DNA of 64,000 bases from Paeniglutamicibacter terrestris (GCF_012271785.1 NZ_JAAWVT010000003.1:248001-312000); one strand, 5' to 3'. Counted from the first letter of the stretch, positions 18,212-28,356 are shown. The notes: generated by a model from the letters alone, not told the origin. A program made the numbers and translations.

Positions 18212-20938
18212 ATGACAAACGAGTCGTCCATCGATTCACCACGCCGCGATTCTGCGCCTTCACCTCGGCGCGCCGCGCGTGCGGCACGAGAAAAGGCCGA
18301 AAGCGAACGTTCTGCTGCTCAAGCTGAACAGCCAACGGCCCGCCCAGAAGACTCTGCGGTGCAGGACCATTCGGCTCCTGCACGCCATGGATCAGCAACT
18401 CACCACGCTCCGAATCCAGGCGACTCCGCAAAGGTTGACGATGCACAGTCTGTTGCCGCTGCCAAAGCGGCCGCCGAGGAAGCCAAGGCTGCAGAAGCGA
18501 CCGAGGCTGCCGAGAAGCTTCGCCTCGAGGCAGCTGCCGGTGCGCGCGCCGATGCGTTGGATGCGGCTCAGCGAGCCCGAACCCAAAGTGCTCAGAGGGC
18601 GCGCACCGAAGCCATTGAGGCCCAGCGCGCTGCTGCCGAACGAGTTCGCCAGACCTTGCGAGCCAATGCTGCTCCACTGCGCGATAGGTCACGAGCTGCT
18701 CGTAGTGCGGTCAGCCCTGATTCTTCCCTAGAAACCACATCGGGTTCCTTGAACGGTGGTGAATCGCGTCGCAGTGCAGCGAATCCGGCAGCGCGGCGCT
18801 CCCAGCCTCGTAGAGCCTCCGACGCACCGTTTGATCAGAATGCTGATCAGCACCAGTCACGCTACGTGGTTGAACCCCAGACTCCACAGCGAGCAGCACC
18901 AGTCGCGCCCGCTCCCATTGAGTCTCAACCGACAGCCGCTGAACAGGCGCCCGTTGAGGCTCCGGCGAAGGTAACGCCGCCGGACGCAAAGGCTACTGTA
19001 GCTCCGGCGCCGAAGGCAGTCCCAGCGCAGAAGGTAGTTCCTGCCCCAAAGGCTGCAGAAGCACCGGCCAAGGCAACTTCGCCCGCCCCGAAGGCAGAAC
19101 CAGTGGCCAAGCCGGCCACAGAAGCTCCCACGAAGGCAACCCCGCCAGCGCCCAAAGCCGCGCCGGCACCCACGGCGCCCGTTGATGCCCCAGCGAAGGC
19201 AACTCCGCCGGCACCCGAACCCAAAGCCGCTGCAGAAGCTCCGGCAAAGGCGACACCGCCGGTGCCCAAGGCCCAACCGGCGCCCCAAGCGGCCGCAGTA
19301 GCTCCCACGAAGGCAACCGAAGCTGCGCCGAAGGCAACTGAGGCACCCAAGTCAACCGAAGCAGCCCCGGCTAAGGCGACACCGCCAGCGGCGAAGGCAG
19401 CACCGGCTCCCAAGCCCGCAGCCAAGCCCGCTGCAAAAGCTCAGGCTAAGCCGAGCCAGGCTGCTCCCCAGGAAGCACCCGCAGTCAAGACGGCAGCAGA
19501 AGCTCCCGCGAAGGCTACGCCGCAGGCGCCAAAGACTGCTACAACTACTGCCAAGACTCCACCACCGGCTGCCACCCCAGCGATGCCATCGACTCCGCCA
19601 GTTCCCCAGAAGCCGCAGTCCACGCCGGCCACTGAGTCTGAGGTTGCACCCGAGGGCGGCCGCGATCTAACGCAAGATCATGTGGACGCCGAGCTGGCTT
19701 ATGTTGGTGCCGGTTCCGGCGACTCGCAGGATTCCGCCGGGTTCACCGTGCCCGCAGCAACCGAATCGCAAATAGATTACGTCCCCCATGTGAATTGGGA
19801 ACCGACCGGCGATCAGAGCCAGGGTCGCGAAAACCTCTTCTTGATGACCTCCGGCATCGACCGCAAGGCCCGCAAGGAGAGACTGCGCCGACGGAACTGG
19901 ATCATCTCCGTGGTGGTGCTGGCCTTCTGTGCCGTGATCTTTGGTGTCGTGCTCTTCTTGGGCGGAATCGTTGAACGGTTGAACCCCTCGGACTTCGAGG
20001 GTCCCGGAGGCACGGCTGTTTCCTTTGAGGTCAAACCCGGCCAGGGTCCGGCAGCCATCGCCAATGAACTGGTAGACAAGAAGATCGTCGCCAGCGACAA
20101 GCTTTTCTTGGAGTCAATTCAGCTGGTGGATGCCCCGAGCCGTGAGATCCATCCGGGCACCTACGAACTTCGCGAGGAAATGCCTGCGCTTGATGCAGCA
20201 ACGATTCTTATCGGCGAAGCCGCGGCCAAGGTTTCCTATGTGGCCATCAAGGAAAACACCCGCATGGGCACGGTCATCACGGATGTTGCCACGGCCACCG
20301 GGCTCTCCGAGACCGAACTCGGTGTCCTGGTAGAGGATCCGAGCGCCTTTGGACTCCCCAAATCCGTGGCCGACCTTGAAGGTTACCTGCACCCGGGGGA
20401 GTACCGCTTCCCGGTGGACGCCGATGCCAAGACGGTCCTGAAGACCATGGTTGATACAACCCTCAAGACCTTGACCGATGCCGGGATCACCGACCCCGAG
20501 CAGCAATATCACGTGCTCAAGGTCGCTTCCATCCTGCAGGCGGAGGCCCGTCCCAACGATTACGCCACCGTGGCCGGGGCGCTGGAAAACCGCTTGCGGG
20601 AGGGCAATACCGAGACCGCGGGGCTGCTCCAGGTTGACTCCTCCGTCATCTATGGCCTGGACCGTTACACCTTGCACTTCACGCCGAAGGAAAAGGCCGA
20701 CGCGGGCAACGCCTACAACACCTATGTGCATCCGGGCCTGCCCCCAACGCCCATCGGCTCTCCCGGCAGTGGTGCCATCACGGCTGCGGCTCATCCGGAG
20801 GCCAATGACTTCTACTACTGGGTCACGGTGAACGCCAATACCGGTGAAACGAAGTTCGCCAAGACCTATGCCGAGCACCGGGTGAACCAGAACGAGTTCC
20901 GCACCTGGTGTGCAGCGAACACGGACGTGTGTAAGTGA
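18212..20938 (+). CDS. mltG: Endolytic murein transglycosylase with long Pro/Ala/Lys repeat region
   Basis: An inner-membrane lytic transglycosylase of the YceG/MltG family that cuts nascent glycan strands. From the ATG at 18212 (AAGGGAG 7 nt upstream) the protein has 908 residues. About 560 cytosolic residues come first, with one membrane helix at about 562-582, then the LysM-like and catalytic domain. The catalytic Glu is E778 in ASILQAEA, followed by GLLQVDSSVIYGL and NTYVHPGLPPTPIGSPG. The cytosolic part has a basic, coiled, Ala/Arg/Glu-rich start and then about a dozen imperfect repeats of the type APAKATPPAPKA. Family members usually have a much shorter N-terminus. A frame from 18029 would add 61 residues without a ribosome-binding site. 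aroE overlaps its stop. Confidence 0.93.
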   Translation: MTNESSIDSPRRDSAPSPRRAARAAREKAESERSAAQAEQPTARPEDSAVQDHSAPARHGSATHHAPNPGDSAKVDDAQSVAAAKAAAEEAKAAEATEAAEKLRLEAAAGARADALDAAQRARTQSAQRARTEAIEAQRAAAERVRQTLRANAAPLRDRSRAARSAVSPDSSLETTSGSLNGGESRRSAANPAARRSQPRRASDAPFDQNADQHQSRYVVEPQTPQRAAPVAPAPIESQPTAAEQAPVEAPAKVTPPDAKATVAPAPKAVPAQKVVPAPKAAEAPAKATSPAPKAEPVAKPATEAPTKATPPAPKAAPAPTAPVDAPAKATPPAPEPKAAAEAPAKATPPVPKAQPAPQAAAVAPTKATEAAPKATEAPKSTEAAPAKATPPAAKAAPAPKPAAKPAAKAQAKPSQAAPQEAPAVKTAAEAPAKATPQAPKTATTTAKTPPPAATPAMPSTPPVPQKPQSTPATESEVAPEGGRDLTQDHVDAELAYVGAGSGDSQDSAGFTVPAATESQIDYVPHVNWEPTGDQSQGRENLFLMTSGIDRKARKERLRRRNWIISVVVLAFCAVIFGVVLFLGGIVERLNPSDFEGPGGTAVSFEVKPGQGPAAIANELVDKKIVASDKLFLESIQLVDAPSREIHPGTYELREEMPALDAATILIGEAAAKVSYVAIKENTRMGTVITDVATATGLSETELGVLVEDPSAFGLPKSVADLEGYLHPGEYRFPVDADAKTVLKTMVDTTLKTLTDAGITDPEQQYHVLKVASILQAEARPNDYATVAGALENRLREGNTETAGLLQVDSSVIYGLDRYTLHFTPKEKADAGNAYNTYVHPGLPPTPIGSPGSGAITAAAHPEANDFYYWVTVNANTGETKFAKTYAEHRVNQNEFRTWCAANTDVCK

Positions 20939-21864
20939 TCGCAGCCGCGGCGCAGCCAACGGCAAACGCCACTAGAGGTGCCCGGGCAGCTGTGCTTGGC
21001 CACCCGATCGGGCACTCCCGGTCCCCGTTGCTGCATTCGACGGCCTACCGGGCCATGGGCGTGAGCATCGACTACACGGCGATCGACATCGAGCCCGACG
21101 AGGCCGCAGCCTTCGCCGCACGGTTACGCACCGAACCCGAATGGGTGGGTGTATCGGTGACCATGCCGATGAAGGACGCGCTGATTCCGTACATGGACGA
21201 GCTCTCGGAGCGGGTCCAGCGACTCGGCGCGTTGAACACCGTGCTGGTGCGCCGCACCGCCGACGGTGTGCGCCTGATGGGGCACAATACCGATGTGGAT
21301 GGCATTGTGCGCTCCCTGACTCCGGCTCTGCGCGCGCAGGACGACGTCATGGTGACCGGTACTGCGCGTCGCGCCGCGATTTTGGGTGCGGGGAATACCG
21401 CCTTGGCGGCTCTCGAAGCGTGCGCAGACCTTGGCTTCACCCATGTGGATCTCATCGTCCGTAACCCGGAGCGGGCGACAGCAGCTCAGGGGCTGGCGAC
21501 TGAGCTGGGACTGAGCTGCGAAACCATTTCCGCGAAAGCAGCGGGGGCGCGATTGCGCGATTATGCGGCAGTTATTTCTACTCTCCCCGCACGTGCCGCA
21601 GATGGTCTCATGGCCCAGCTCGGGCTCACCGGCTCAGCCGGGATCTTGGCCCCGGGTGCGGTGCTGTTGGATGTCGCCTATGACCCCTGGCCCTCGGCGA
21701 TCGCGAGTGCTTGGCACGACGCGGGCGGCACCGTGGTCTCCGGGATGCTGATGCTGGTGCACCAGGGTGTGGAACAAGTCAAAATGTTTAGCGGTGTCAA
21801 AGTCGCCGATTGGAAGCACGTCACAAATGTGATGTGCGACGCAGTGGGGCTATCTCGACCCTAA
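20935..21864 (+). CDS. aroE: Shikimate dehydrogenase
   Basis: Reduces 3-dehydroshikimate to shikimate with NADPH. The 309-residue protein has the substrate-binding [20 protein letters not shown], the catalytic VTMPMKD (Lys), [12 protein letters not shown] and the nucleotide loop [10 protein letters not shown]. The GTG start overlaps the mltG stop (GTGA), implying coupling. It has a slightly long N-terminus (about 17 residues before the first strand). It is first of the contiguous set aroE-aroC-aroK-aroB. Confidence 0.96.
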   Translation: MIAAAAQPTANATRGARAAVLGHPIGHSRSPLLHSTAYRAMGVSIDYTAIDIEPDEAAAFAARLRTEPEWVGVSVTMPMKDALIPYMDELSERVQRLGALNTVLVRRTADGVRLMGHNTDVDGIVRSLTPALRAQDDVMVTGTARRAAILGAGNTALAALEACADLGFTHVDLIVRNPERATAAQGLATELGLSCETISAKAAGARLRDYAAVISTLPARAADGLMAQLGLTGSAGILAPGAVLLDVAYDPWPSAIASAWHDAGGTVVSGMLMLVHQGVEQVKMFSGVKVADWKHVTNVMCDAVGLSRP

Positions 21865-21896
21865 TCGGGACACTGGTACATGGCAGGATGGAGTGC

Positions 21897-23099
21897 ATGT
21901 TGCGTTGGTTGACGGCGGGCGAATCACACGGCCCCGCATTGGTTGGAATTATCGAGGGACTGCCCGCGGGCATCTCTATCTCTTCTCAGGACGTCCGCGA
22001 TGCTCTCGCGCGCCGGCGTCTGGGGTATGGCCGCGGTGCCCGGATGAAGTTTGAGCAGGATGCTGTCTCCTTCATCGGTGGAGTTCGCCACGGATTGACC
22101 CAGGGTGGCCCGGTGGCCGTTGAGGTGGGTAACACCGAGTGGCCGAAGTGGGACAAGGTCATGAACCCCGATGCCGTAGATCCCGAGGAGCTGGCCTCGA
22201 TGGCGCGCAATGCGCCGCTGACCCGCCCGCGTCCAGGACACGCAGACTTCACCGGCATGCAGAAGTACGGGTTCGACGATGCTCGCCCCGTGCTGGAGCG
22301 TGCCTCCGCCCGCGAGACCGCCGCCCGCGTGGCGCTGGGCTCGGTGGCCTCAAACTTCCTGGCCCAGCTGGGCGTCCAGCTGGTCTCCCACACCGTTGCC
22401 GTGGGTACGGTCTCCGCTCCGGAAAACGGTGCCCTGCCCACAGCCGCTGATGTTTTGGCCCTGGATGCCGACCCGCTGCGCTGCTTCGACAATGAGACCT
22501 CTGCTGCCATGGTGGCCGAGGTGGACGCCGCCCACAAGGAGGGTGAAACTCTCGGCGGCATCGTTGAGGTGCTGGCCTACAACCTTCCCCCCGGTCTTGG
22601 CTCCTACGTCCACTGGGACCGTCGTTTGGACGCCCGGCTGGCCGGTGCCCTCATGGGAATTCAGGCCATCAAGGGCGTGGAGGTCGGCGACGGCTTCCTC
22701 ACCGCCGCGCGCCGAGGATCGGCGGCACACGATGAAATCGTGCGCGGCGACGACGGCGTGATCGACCGCTCGGGCAATAAGGCCGGCGGCATCGAAGGCG
22801 GCATGAGCATCGGAGATGTGTTGCGCGTCCGCGCAGCCATGAAGCCGATCGCTACCGTGCCCCGCGCACTGCGCACCATCGATACCTCCACGGGTGAAGA
22901 AACCACCGCCCACCACCAGCGCTCGGACGTCTGTGCCGTTCCGGCAGCGGGTGTGGTCGCCGAGGCCATGGTCGCCCTAGTGCTGGCGCAGGCCATGTTG
23001 GAGAAGTTCGGCGGCGATTCACTGAGCGAGGTCAAGCGCAACATCGCCTCCTACCTCGACGCCATTCCGGCAAATTTGGACTCGGTCCGCCGTTCATGA
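21897..23099 (+). CDS. aroC: Chorismate synthase
   Basis: Makes chorismate from EPSP with reduced FMN. The 400-residue protein starts [17 protein letters not shown], the family N-terminus. Further signatures are [30 protein letters not shown] and a C-terminal [20 protein letters not shown]. The ATG at 21897 is chosen (AGGA 8 nt upstream); a longer frame from 21810 runs into aroE and is rejected. The stop overlaps the aroK start in ATGA. The EPSP synthase gene aroA is not in the window. Confidence 0.97.
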   Translation: MLRWLTAGESHGPALVGIIEGLPAGISISSQDVRDALARRRLGYGRGARMKFEQDAVSFIGGVRHGLTQGGPVAVEVGNTEWPKWDKVMNPDAVDPEELASMARNAPLTRPRPGHADFTGMQKYGFDDARPVLERASARETAARVALGSVASNFLAQLGVQLVSHTVAVGTVSAPENGALPTAADVLALDADPLRCFDNETSAAMVAEVDAAHKEGETLGGIVEVLAYNLPPGLGSYVHWDRRLDARLAGALMGIQAIKGVEVGDGFLTAARRGSAAHDEIVRGDDGVIDRSGNKAGGIEGGMSIGDVLRVRAAMKPIATVPRALRTIDTSTGEETTAHHQRSDVCAVPAAGVVAEAMVALVLAQAMLEKFGGDSLSEVKRNIASYLDAIPANLDSVRRS

Positions 23100-23620
23100 G
23101 CGCTCCGATCTTCCTGATCGGACCGATGGCCAGCGGCAAAAGTGCCGTCGGAGCCCTAGTGGCTGCCCTTTTGGGCACGGAACTGATCGATACCGACGCG
23201 CGGGTGGTGGCCGCCCACGGGGATATCCCCAGCATCTTTGCCGCCGGCGGTGAGCCGCGTTTTCGCGCCCTTGAGGCGCAGGTCTTGAGTGACGCAGTCA
23301 AAGAATGGCCCACATCCGGACCCCCGGCGGTCATTGCCACCGGGGGAGGGGCGGTACTAGCGGCGGCCAACCGCGAGATTATCGCCCGCGGCTTCTGCGT
23401 CTACCTGTTCACCGACGCGCTTACCGTGGCGCCACGCATCGGGGCCGACACGACCCGTCCGCTGCTGGGAGGCACACCGCTGGAATCGTGGAAGCAAATC
23501 TTTGCCACCCGCAGCGAAACCTACGAGTCCATGGCCACCCTACGCATCGACACTCGCGCGAAGACCCCGGCGCAAATCGCCGAGTTGATACTCACTGCAT
23601 ACAGTGATGCCGAACACTGA
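23096..23620 (+). CDS. aroK: Shikimate kinase
   Basis: Phosphorylates shikimate. The 174-residue P-loop kinase has Walker [12 protein letters not shown], the substrate residues DTD (IDTDARV), the GGG motif ATGGGAVL and the lid Arg in TTRPLLGG. It overlaps aroC by 4 bp. The gap of about 190 bp to aroB is the only sizeable gap in the aro cluster. Confidence 0.95.
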   Translation: MSAPIFLIGPMASGKSAVGALVAALLGTELIDTDARVVAAHGDIPSIFAAGGEPRFRALEAQVLSDAVKEWPTSGPPAVIATGGGAVLAAANREIIARGFCVYLFTDALTVAPRIGADTTRPLLGGTPLESWKQIFATRSETYESMATLRIDTRAKTPAQIAELILTAYSDAEH

Positions 23621-23747
23621 AACCCCCTCTAGCGTGCCGCAACACGTACGATTGAGGACAGCGACGGAAGCAATGAAGCGTCCAACGCCAGGCTTGTAGT
23701 CAATCCGGACAACATGGTTGACGCGTTTTCACCCCCGCACCCCTAGC

Positions 23748-23780
23748 CCGCAGCCACACCCGAACATCGGTGTGCTGCGG
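23748..23780 (+). promoter_or_regulatory. Hairpin ahead of the aroB ribosome-binding site
   Basis: CCGCAGCCACACC (23748-23760) pairs with GGTGTGCTGCGG (23769-23780), leaving one bulged C. It ends 20 nt before the GGAGGA of aroB. There is no T-run, so a role in mRNA stability or translation is more likely than termination. Function unproven. Confidence 0.35.
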
Positions 23781-23813
23781 TGGTGCGCTACGCAGCATTT
23801 GGAGGATCCAACG

Positions 23814-24905
23814 ATGAACCCCGCACCCACGACGATCTCCGTCACCGGCTCGGCCCCCGCCGAGAACTATGACGTCATCGTCGGCAATGGCCTGTTGGGC
23901 CGCCTGCCCGCGCTCTTGGGCGAGCGCGTGCGGAAGGTACTAATCATCCTTCCCCGCGCCCTGCGTGCCACCGGCGACATCGTTAAGGAAGAACTTGATG
24001 CCGCCGGATACGGCGCGATGATCGCCGAGATCCCCGATGCCGAAGAGGGCAAGCACATCGAGGTGGCGTCCTTCTGCTGGCAGGTGCTGGGCAAAAATGA
24101 CTTCACCCGTTCGGACGCCATCGTGGCCGTTGGCGGCGGCGCCGTCACCGACCTCGCCGGCTTTGTTGCAGCCACCTGGCTGCGCGGCGTGAAGATCGTG
24201 CACCTGCCCACCTCATTGCTGGGCATGGTTGATGCCTCCGTGGGCGGTAAAACGGGCATCAACACCGCTGAAGGCAAAAACCTTGTTGGTGCCTTCTTCC
24301 CACCGGCCGGTGTCCTGGTTGACCTGGACACCCTGGCCACGCTGCCCAAGCATGAACTGGTCACCGGCATGGCAGAAATCATCAAGTGCGGCTTTATTGC
24401 CGATGAGCGCATCCTGGAACTGATCGAAGAAGATCCGGCCGATGCCACCGACGCAACCTCCCCACGCCTGCGTGAACTGATCGAACGCGCCATCGCCGTC
24501 AAGGCGAAGGTGGTCTCCAATGATCTGCGCGAGTCTGGCGAACGCGAATTCTTGAACTACGGGCACACCCTGGCTCACGCCATCGAGCTGGCCGAACGCT
24601 ACTCGATTCGCCACGGTGCTGCCGTTTCCATCGGCATGGCCTTCGCCGCAGAACTTGGCCGCACCGTCGGTCGCACCCCCGACGCAGTGGCCGAACGTCA
24701 CCTGGCCATCCTCAAGTCCCTGGGCTTGCCCACGACCTACCGTGGAGATCGCTGGCAGACCCTGCTAGACGGGATGCGCCGGGATAAGAAGTCCCGTGGT
24801 GACCTCTTGCGCTTTGTGGTGCTTGACGGCATCGGCCGCCCCAGCATCCTTGATGTTCCGGATACTTCCCTCTTGTTCGCCGCTTACCAGGAGATCGCAG
24901 AATGA
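23814..24905 (+). CDS. aroB: 3-Dehydroquinate synthase
   Basis: Cyclises DAHP to 3-dehydroquinate, using NAD and a divalent metal. The 363-residue protein carries the NAD-binding VAVGGGAVTDLAGFVAATW, the active-site DASVGGKTGIN and metal ligands in AEIIKCG and NYGHTLAHAIE plus RHGAAVSIGM. The ATG at 23814 has GGAGGA 8 nt before it; a frame from 23718 crosses the hairpin and is rejected. The stop overlaps the next gene in ATGA. Confidence 0.97.
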   Translation: MNPAPTTISVTGSAPAENYDVIVGNGLLGRLPALLGERVRKVLIILPRALRATGDIVKEELDAAGYGAMIAEIPDAEEGKHIEVASFCWQVLGKNDFTRSDAIVAVGGGAVTDLAGFVAATWLRGVKIVHLPTSLLGMVDASVGGKTGINTAEGKNLVGAFFPPAGVLVDLDTLATLPKHELVTGMAEIIKCGFIADERILELIEEDPADATDATSPRLRELIERAIAVKAKVVSNDLRESGEREFLNYGHTLAHAIELAERYSIRHGAAVSIGMAFAAELGRTVGRTPDAVAERHLAILKSLGLPTTYRGDRWQTLLDGMRRDKKSRGDLLRFVVLDGIGRPSILDVPDTSLLFAAYQEIAE

Positions 24906-25570
24906 GCACCGCTACCGATCTGGACCTGACCCACACCCAGGCACTGCTGCAGATTCCTGCTGGCGGACTGGCCAGCGAGCGTCACAACATTGAAACCGGC
25001 ATCCCCGGTGTGCGGCTGAACCCCACCCTGATGCGCCACGAGATTTCCGATCCCGAACTGGCCGAGGCCGCACTGCGCAGCGGTGAACCCAGCTCCCAGG
25101 TGGTCATTCTCTTGGCCAAGGGTGAGCTGCGCGCCGCCAGCGAACTGGTCGCCGAGACCCGCTTCCTGCAGCCACAGAACTTTGCCATGCGGGTGCTTGA
25201 TACCTCGCTGACTCGTGCCGCAGGAGATGCGCCGCGTGCCATCAACCGCCTGCGCGCGCTGATCACCGAGTTCAAGGGCACCGCCCACGAGGCGGTACTG
25301 CAGCAGCACCTGGGCTTCGCCTACGCGGAAAGCAGCGACCTGCTGGCCGCAGCCAACCGTTTCCGCGCCGCTCTTGATCTGCGCATCGCCTCCAACGCGG
25401 ATCAGCACCTCATCGAGATGTCCCGCGCTTGCCTGGAATCCGTGCTTGATCACACCGCGAGTGTGGCCGCCGGCGCGGATACCCAGCACCCGGCGGCGGT
25501 TAATGCAGCCTCTTTGCACCCGGCACCGGCCACCAGCCAGTTGCCGGTTCAAGCACCGGCGGCGCACTGA
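24902..25570 (+). CDS. Helical-repeat (TPR-like) protein, unknown function
   Basis: A 222-residue soluble protein whose start overlaps the aroB stop, so it is probably translationally coupled to aroB. Its middle (about 85-175) consists of paired helices with TPR-like spacing (HEAVLQQHLGFAYAESSDLL, then AANRFRAALDLRIASNADQ). The C-terminal 40 residues are Ala/Pro-rich and look disordered. The position between aroB and efp suggests a conserved neighbour, but nothing shows what it does; a scaffold role is a guess. Confidence 0.75.
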   Translation: MSTATDLDLTHTQALLQIPAGGLASERHNIETGIPGVRLNPTLMRHEISDPELAEAALRSGEPSSQVVILLAKGELRAASELVAETRFLQPQNFAMRVLDTSLTRAAGDAPRAINRLRALITEFKGTAHEAVLQQHLGFAYAESSDLLAAANRFRAALDLRIASNADQHLIEMSRACLESVLDHTASVAAGADTQHPAAVNAASLHPAPATSQLPVQAPAAH

Positions 25571-25630
25571 TTTACCCCGACGTCTGGCAAATCACCATGG
25601 CCGGGCACCGGAGCGCGCTCACGGGTGCGC

Positions 25631-25655
25631 TAAACTTAATCTTGGATTTTTGACA
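25631..25655 (+). promoter_or_regulatory. Candidate promoter elements for efp-nusB
   Basis: TAAACT at 25631-25636 fits a -10 box, and a separate TTGACA at 25650-25655 fits a -35 box. They do not pair with each other at normal spacing, so which is used is unknown. The leader to efp is about 100 nt and GC-rich with several short inverted repeats. Confidence 0.3.
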
Positions 25656-25745
25656 ACAGCCTCAGGGAGGCCGCCTAGCGGTGGCTTTCGTCCGCCGGCG
25701 CTTCGTGCGCAACGCGGGCCGGCGCATACGGAAGAAGAGTAGATC

Positions 25746-26306
25746 GTGGCATCAACCACTGACATCAAGAACGGCCAGGTTCTCAAGATCGAGAACCAGC
25801 TCTGGACCATCATCGATTTCCAGCACGTCAAGCCGGGCAAGGGCGGCGCCTTCGTGCGCACCAAGATGCGTAACGTGCTCACCGGCAAGGTCGTCGATAA
25901 GACCTACAACGCCGGCGCCAAGATCGAGACCGCCACCGTTGATCGTCGCGATTACCAGTACCTGTACAAGGATGGTGAAGACTTCGTCTTCATGGATCTG
26001 AGCGATTACGACCAGATCACCGTTCCGGGCACCGTTGTTGGCGACCAGGCTGGCTACATGCTGGAAAACCAGAACGCCACCATCGCGATGCACGAGGGTT
26101 CCCCGCTGTACATCGAGCTGCCTTCTTCCGTGGTTCTGGAAATCACCTACACCGAGCCGGGCCTGCAGGGCGACCGTTCCTCGGCCGGCACCAAGCCAGC
26201 CACGCTGGAAACCGGTGTTGAGATTCAGGTGCCGCTCTTCGTTGAGCAGAACACCAAGGTCAAGGTTGACACCCGCACCGGCGATTACCTGGGGCGTGTC
26301 TCCTAG
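25746..26306 (+). CDS. efp: Elongation factor P
   Basis: A 186-residue, three-domain tRNA-mimic that rescues ribosomes stalled at polyproline. The tip loop in domain I reads [12 protein letters not shown], with the Lys near residue 32 that is modified in some bacteria. The C-terminal signature is [11 protein letters not shown]. The start is GTG at 25746 after GAAGAAGAG. It overlaps nusB by one base. Its role fits the unusually Pro-rich MltG encoded nearby, although that link is only suggestive. Confidence 0.97.
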   Translation: MASTTDIKNGQVLKIENQLWTIIDFQHVKPGKGGAFVRTKMRNVLTGKVVDKTYNAGAKIETATVDRRDYQYLYKDGEDFVFMDLSDYDQITVPGTVVGDQAGYMLENQNATIAMHEGSPLYIELPSSVVLEITYTEPGLQGDRSSAGTKPATLETGVEIQVPLFVEQNTKVKVDTRTGDYLGRVS

Positions 26307-26716
26307 TGAGTGCCCGCGCCAAGGCCCGTCGCCGGGCACTTGACATCCTTTTTGAAGCAGAACAGCGCGATGTCTCGCCCCTGGCAGCCATGCGCCTACG
26401 CCGTGAAGCCACGGATATCACCATCAACGAATACACCGTGACCCTCATCGAAGGTGTCATGAGTGAGCTGGATCGGATCGATGAGATCCTTTCCTCCTAC
26501 TCCAAGGGCTGGACCTTGGAGCGCATGCCGGCGGTCGACCGCACGGCACTGCGTATCGGTTCCTGGGAACTGCTTTATAACGACGATGTCCCCGATGGGG
26601 TAGCAGTTGCCGAGGCGGTTGCCCTGGTACGTGAGCTCTCCACCGACGAATCCCCGGAATTCGTTAATGGTTTGCTGGGACGTATCCAGCAAATGAAGCC
26701 GACGCTGCTGGCCTAG
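26306..26716 (+). CDS. nusB: Transcription antitermination protein NusB
   Basis: A 136-residue all-helical factor that binds boxA RNA with S10 in rRNA antitermination. It has an Arg-rich start (SARAKARRRALDILFEAEQRD) and the typical LERMPAVDRTALRIGSWELLY and SPEFVNGLLGRI. The GTG start shares a base with the efp stop codon. A strong terminator follows, so the efp-nusB unit ends here. Confidence 0.96.
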   Translation: MSARAKARRRALDILFEAEQRDVSPLAAMRLRREATDITINEYTVTLIEGVMSELDRIDEILSSYSKGWTLERMPAVDRTALRIGSWELLYNDDVPDGVAVAEAVALVRELSTDESPEFVNGLLGRIQQMKPTLLA

Positions 26717-26734
26717 CCAGAACGTTTTGTTCTT

Positions 26735-26786
26735 GGGAGGTGTTGGTACCTGCGCATTGCGCACGTACCAACACCTCCCTTTTGTT
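26735..26786 (+). terminator. Rho-independent terminator of efp-nusB
   Basis: A perfect 15-bp stem (26735-26749 and 26765-26779) is topped by a second 5-bp stem (TGCGC/GCGCA) across a C-C mismatch, and is followed by TTTTGTTT. It is one of the strongest terminators in the window. Confidence 0.93.
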
Positions 26787-26958
26787 TGCCCTAGAGTTTC
26801 CCGACGCGCCGAACGTACCAAAGGCACAGGGGAGACCCCGGCCCGTCTGTGAATTGTGGCACACTGGCAATCGTGGGTTGAAGTGCTATCAGCTAACGGT
26901 TCTTGAGCTCAGATCATTGCCACCCTTATGCGGATTCGATCCGGAGGAGACACGCTTT

Positions 26959-28356
26959 ATGAAATGGCTCGAACGTTCACGATCCATCGCGGCACCGGGA
27001 TTCAACCGGTGGCTCATCCCACCGGCAGCCCTGGCCGTGCACCTGTGCATCGGCCAGGCCTATGCCACCAGCGTCTACAAATCCTCACTCATCGGTCACT
27101 TCGAGGTCTCACAAACCGCCATCGGGATCATCTTCTCCATCGCCATTGTGATGCTGGGACTTTCTGCGGCCATCATGGGCACCTGGGTGGAACGCAGCGG
27201 GCCGCGCAAATCGATGTTTGTTGCCGCCTCCTTCTGGGGTGCTGGCTTCTTGGTGGGCGCCGCCGGCATCTTCACCGAACAGCTCTGGCTGCTCTACCTG
27301 GGCTACGGCGTCATCGGTGGCATCGGGCTCGGCATCGGCTACATTTCCCCGGTCTCCACGCTGATGAAGTGGTTCCCGGACCGCCCCGGAATGGCCACCG
27401 GTATGGCGATCATGGGTTTTGGTGGCGGCGCCCTGATCGCCTCACCGCTGTCCACCGCACTGCTGAAGAGATTTGATGGTTTTGACCCGCTGAGCGATGG
27501 CTCCGACTGGATTGCCAGCGGATCCTCGGTGGGCAAGTTGTTTATCACCCTGGGCGTGCTCTACTTCGCCGTGATGATGTACGGGGTGCTGAACATTCGG
27601 GTTCCGGCGCCCGGGTGGAAGCCACGGGGCTGGGATAGCACCAAGGTTAAGTCCTCCGCGATGGTCACCACCGGACAGGTTTCGGCGGCCAACGCCATCA
27701 AGACCAAGAGTTTCTGGTTGGTCTGGACAGCATTGTTCCTCAACGTCACTGCCGGCATCGGCATCCTAGAACAGGCCTCCCCGATGATCCAGGACTTCTT
27801 CCGCGGTGCGGACGGAAACTCTGCCGTGAATGCCGCCGTAGCAGCGGGCTTTGTCGGGTTGCTGTCCATCGGCAACATGGCCGGGCGCTTCATCTGGTCA
27901 AGCACCTCGGACGTGATCGGTCGCAAGCGCATCTACATGCTCTACCTCGGTGGTGGCGCGGTCTTCTACGTTGTGCTGGCCCTCTTCGGCGGCAGCTCGA
28001 TGCTGCTGTTTGTCATGATGGCAGTGGTCATCATCAGCTTCTACGGTGGCTCCTTTGCCACCGCCCCGGCCTACCTCAAGGACCTCTTCGGCACCTTCCA
28101 GGTGGGCGCCATCCACGGCCGCCTGCTCACCGCGTGGTCAGCCGCAGGCATCGCCGGACCACTGATCGTTAACGGGTTACTTGATGCGCAGGGCAAACCC
28201 GGGACGATGGTGGCCCACAACTACCTTCCGGTCTTGCTGACCATGGTCGTGCTGCTGGTGATTGGCTTCTTGGCCACCACCCAGATACGAGCAGTGGATA
28301 CCAAATTCCACGAACCCGAGGCCGATCTGGCCGATTCAACCTCGAAGGGAGCCTAG
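26959..28356 (+). CDS. OFA-family MFS transporter (oxalate/formate antiporter-like)
   Basis: A 465-residue, 12-helix transporter. The start region NRWLIPPAALAVHLCIGQAYATSVYK, then VERSGPRKSMFVAASFWG and STLMKWFPDRPGMATGMAIMGFG, fits the OFA branch of the major facilitator superfamily. The ATG at 26959 follows GGAGGAG by 9 nt; an upstream frame from 26740 crosses the nusB terminator and is rejected. Substrates in this branch are small monocarboxylates or dicarboxylates, and the actual one here is not determinable. A 55-residue membrane protein follows directly and is probably its partner. Confidence 0.88.
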   Translation: MKWLERSRSIAAPGFNRWLIPPAALAVHLCIGQAYATSVYKSSLIGHFEVSQTAIGIIFSIAIVMLGLSAAIMGTWVERSGPRKSMFVAASFWGAGFLVGAAGIFTEQLWLLYLGYGVIGGIGLGIGYISPVSTLMKWFPDRPGMATGMAIMGFGGGALIASPLSTALLKRFDGFDPLSDGSDWIASGSSVGKLFITLGVLYFAVMMYGVLNIRVPAPGWKPRGWDSTKVKSSAMVTTGQVSAANAIKTKSFWLVWTALFLNVTAGIGILEQASPMIQDFFRGADGNSAVNAAVAAGFVGLLSIGNMAGRFIWSSTSDVIGRKRIYMLYLGGGAVFYVVLALFGGSSMLLFVMMAVVIISFYGGSFATAPAYLKDLFGTFQVGAIHGRLLTAWSAAGIAGPLIVNGLLDAQGKPGTMVAHNYLPVLLTMVVLLVIGFLATTQIRAVDTKFHEPEADLADSTSKGA

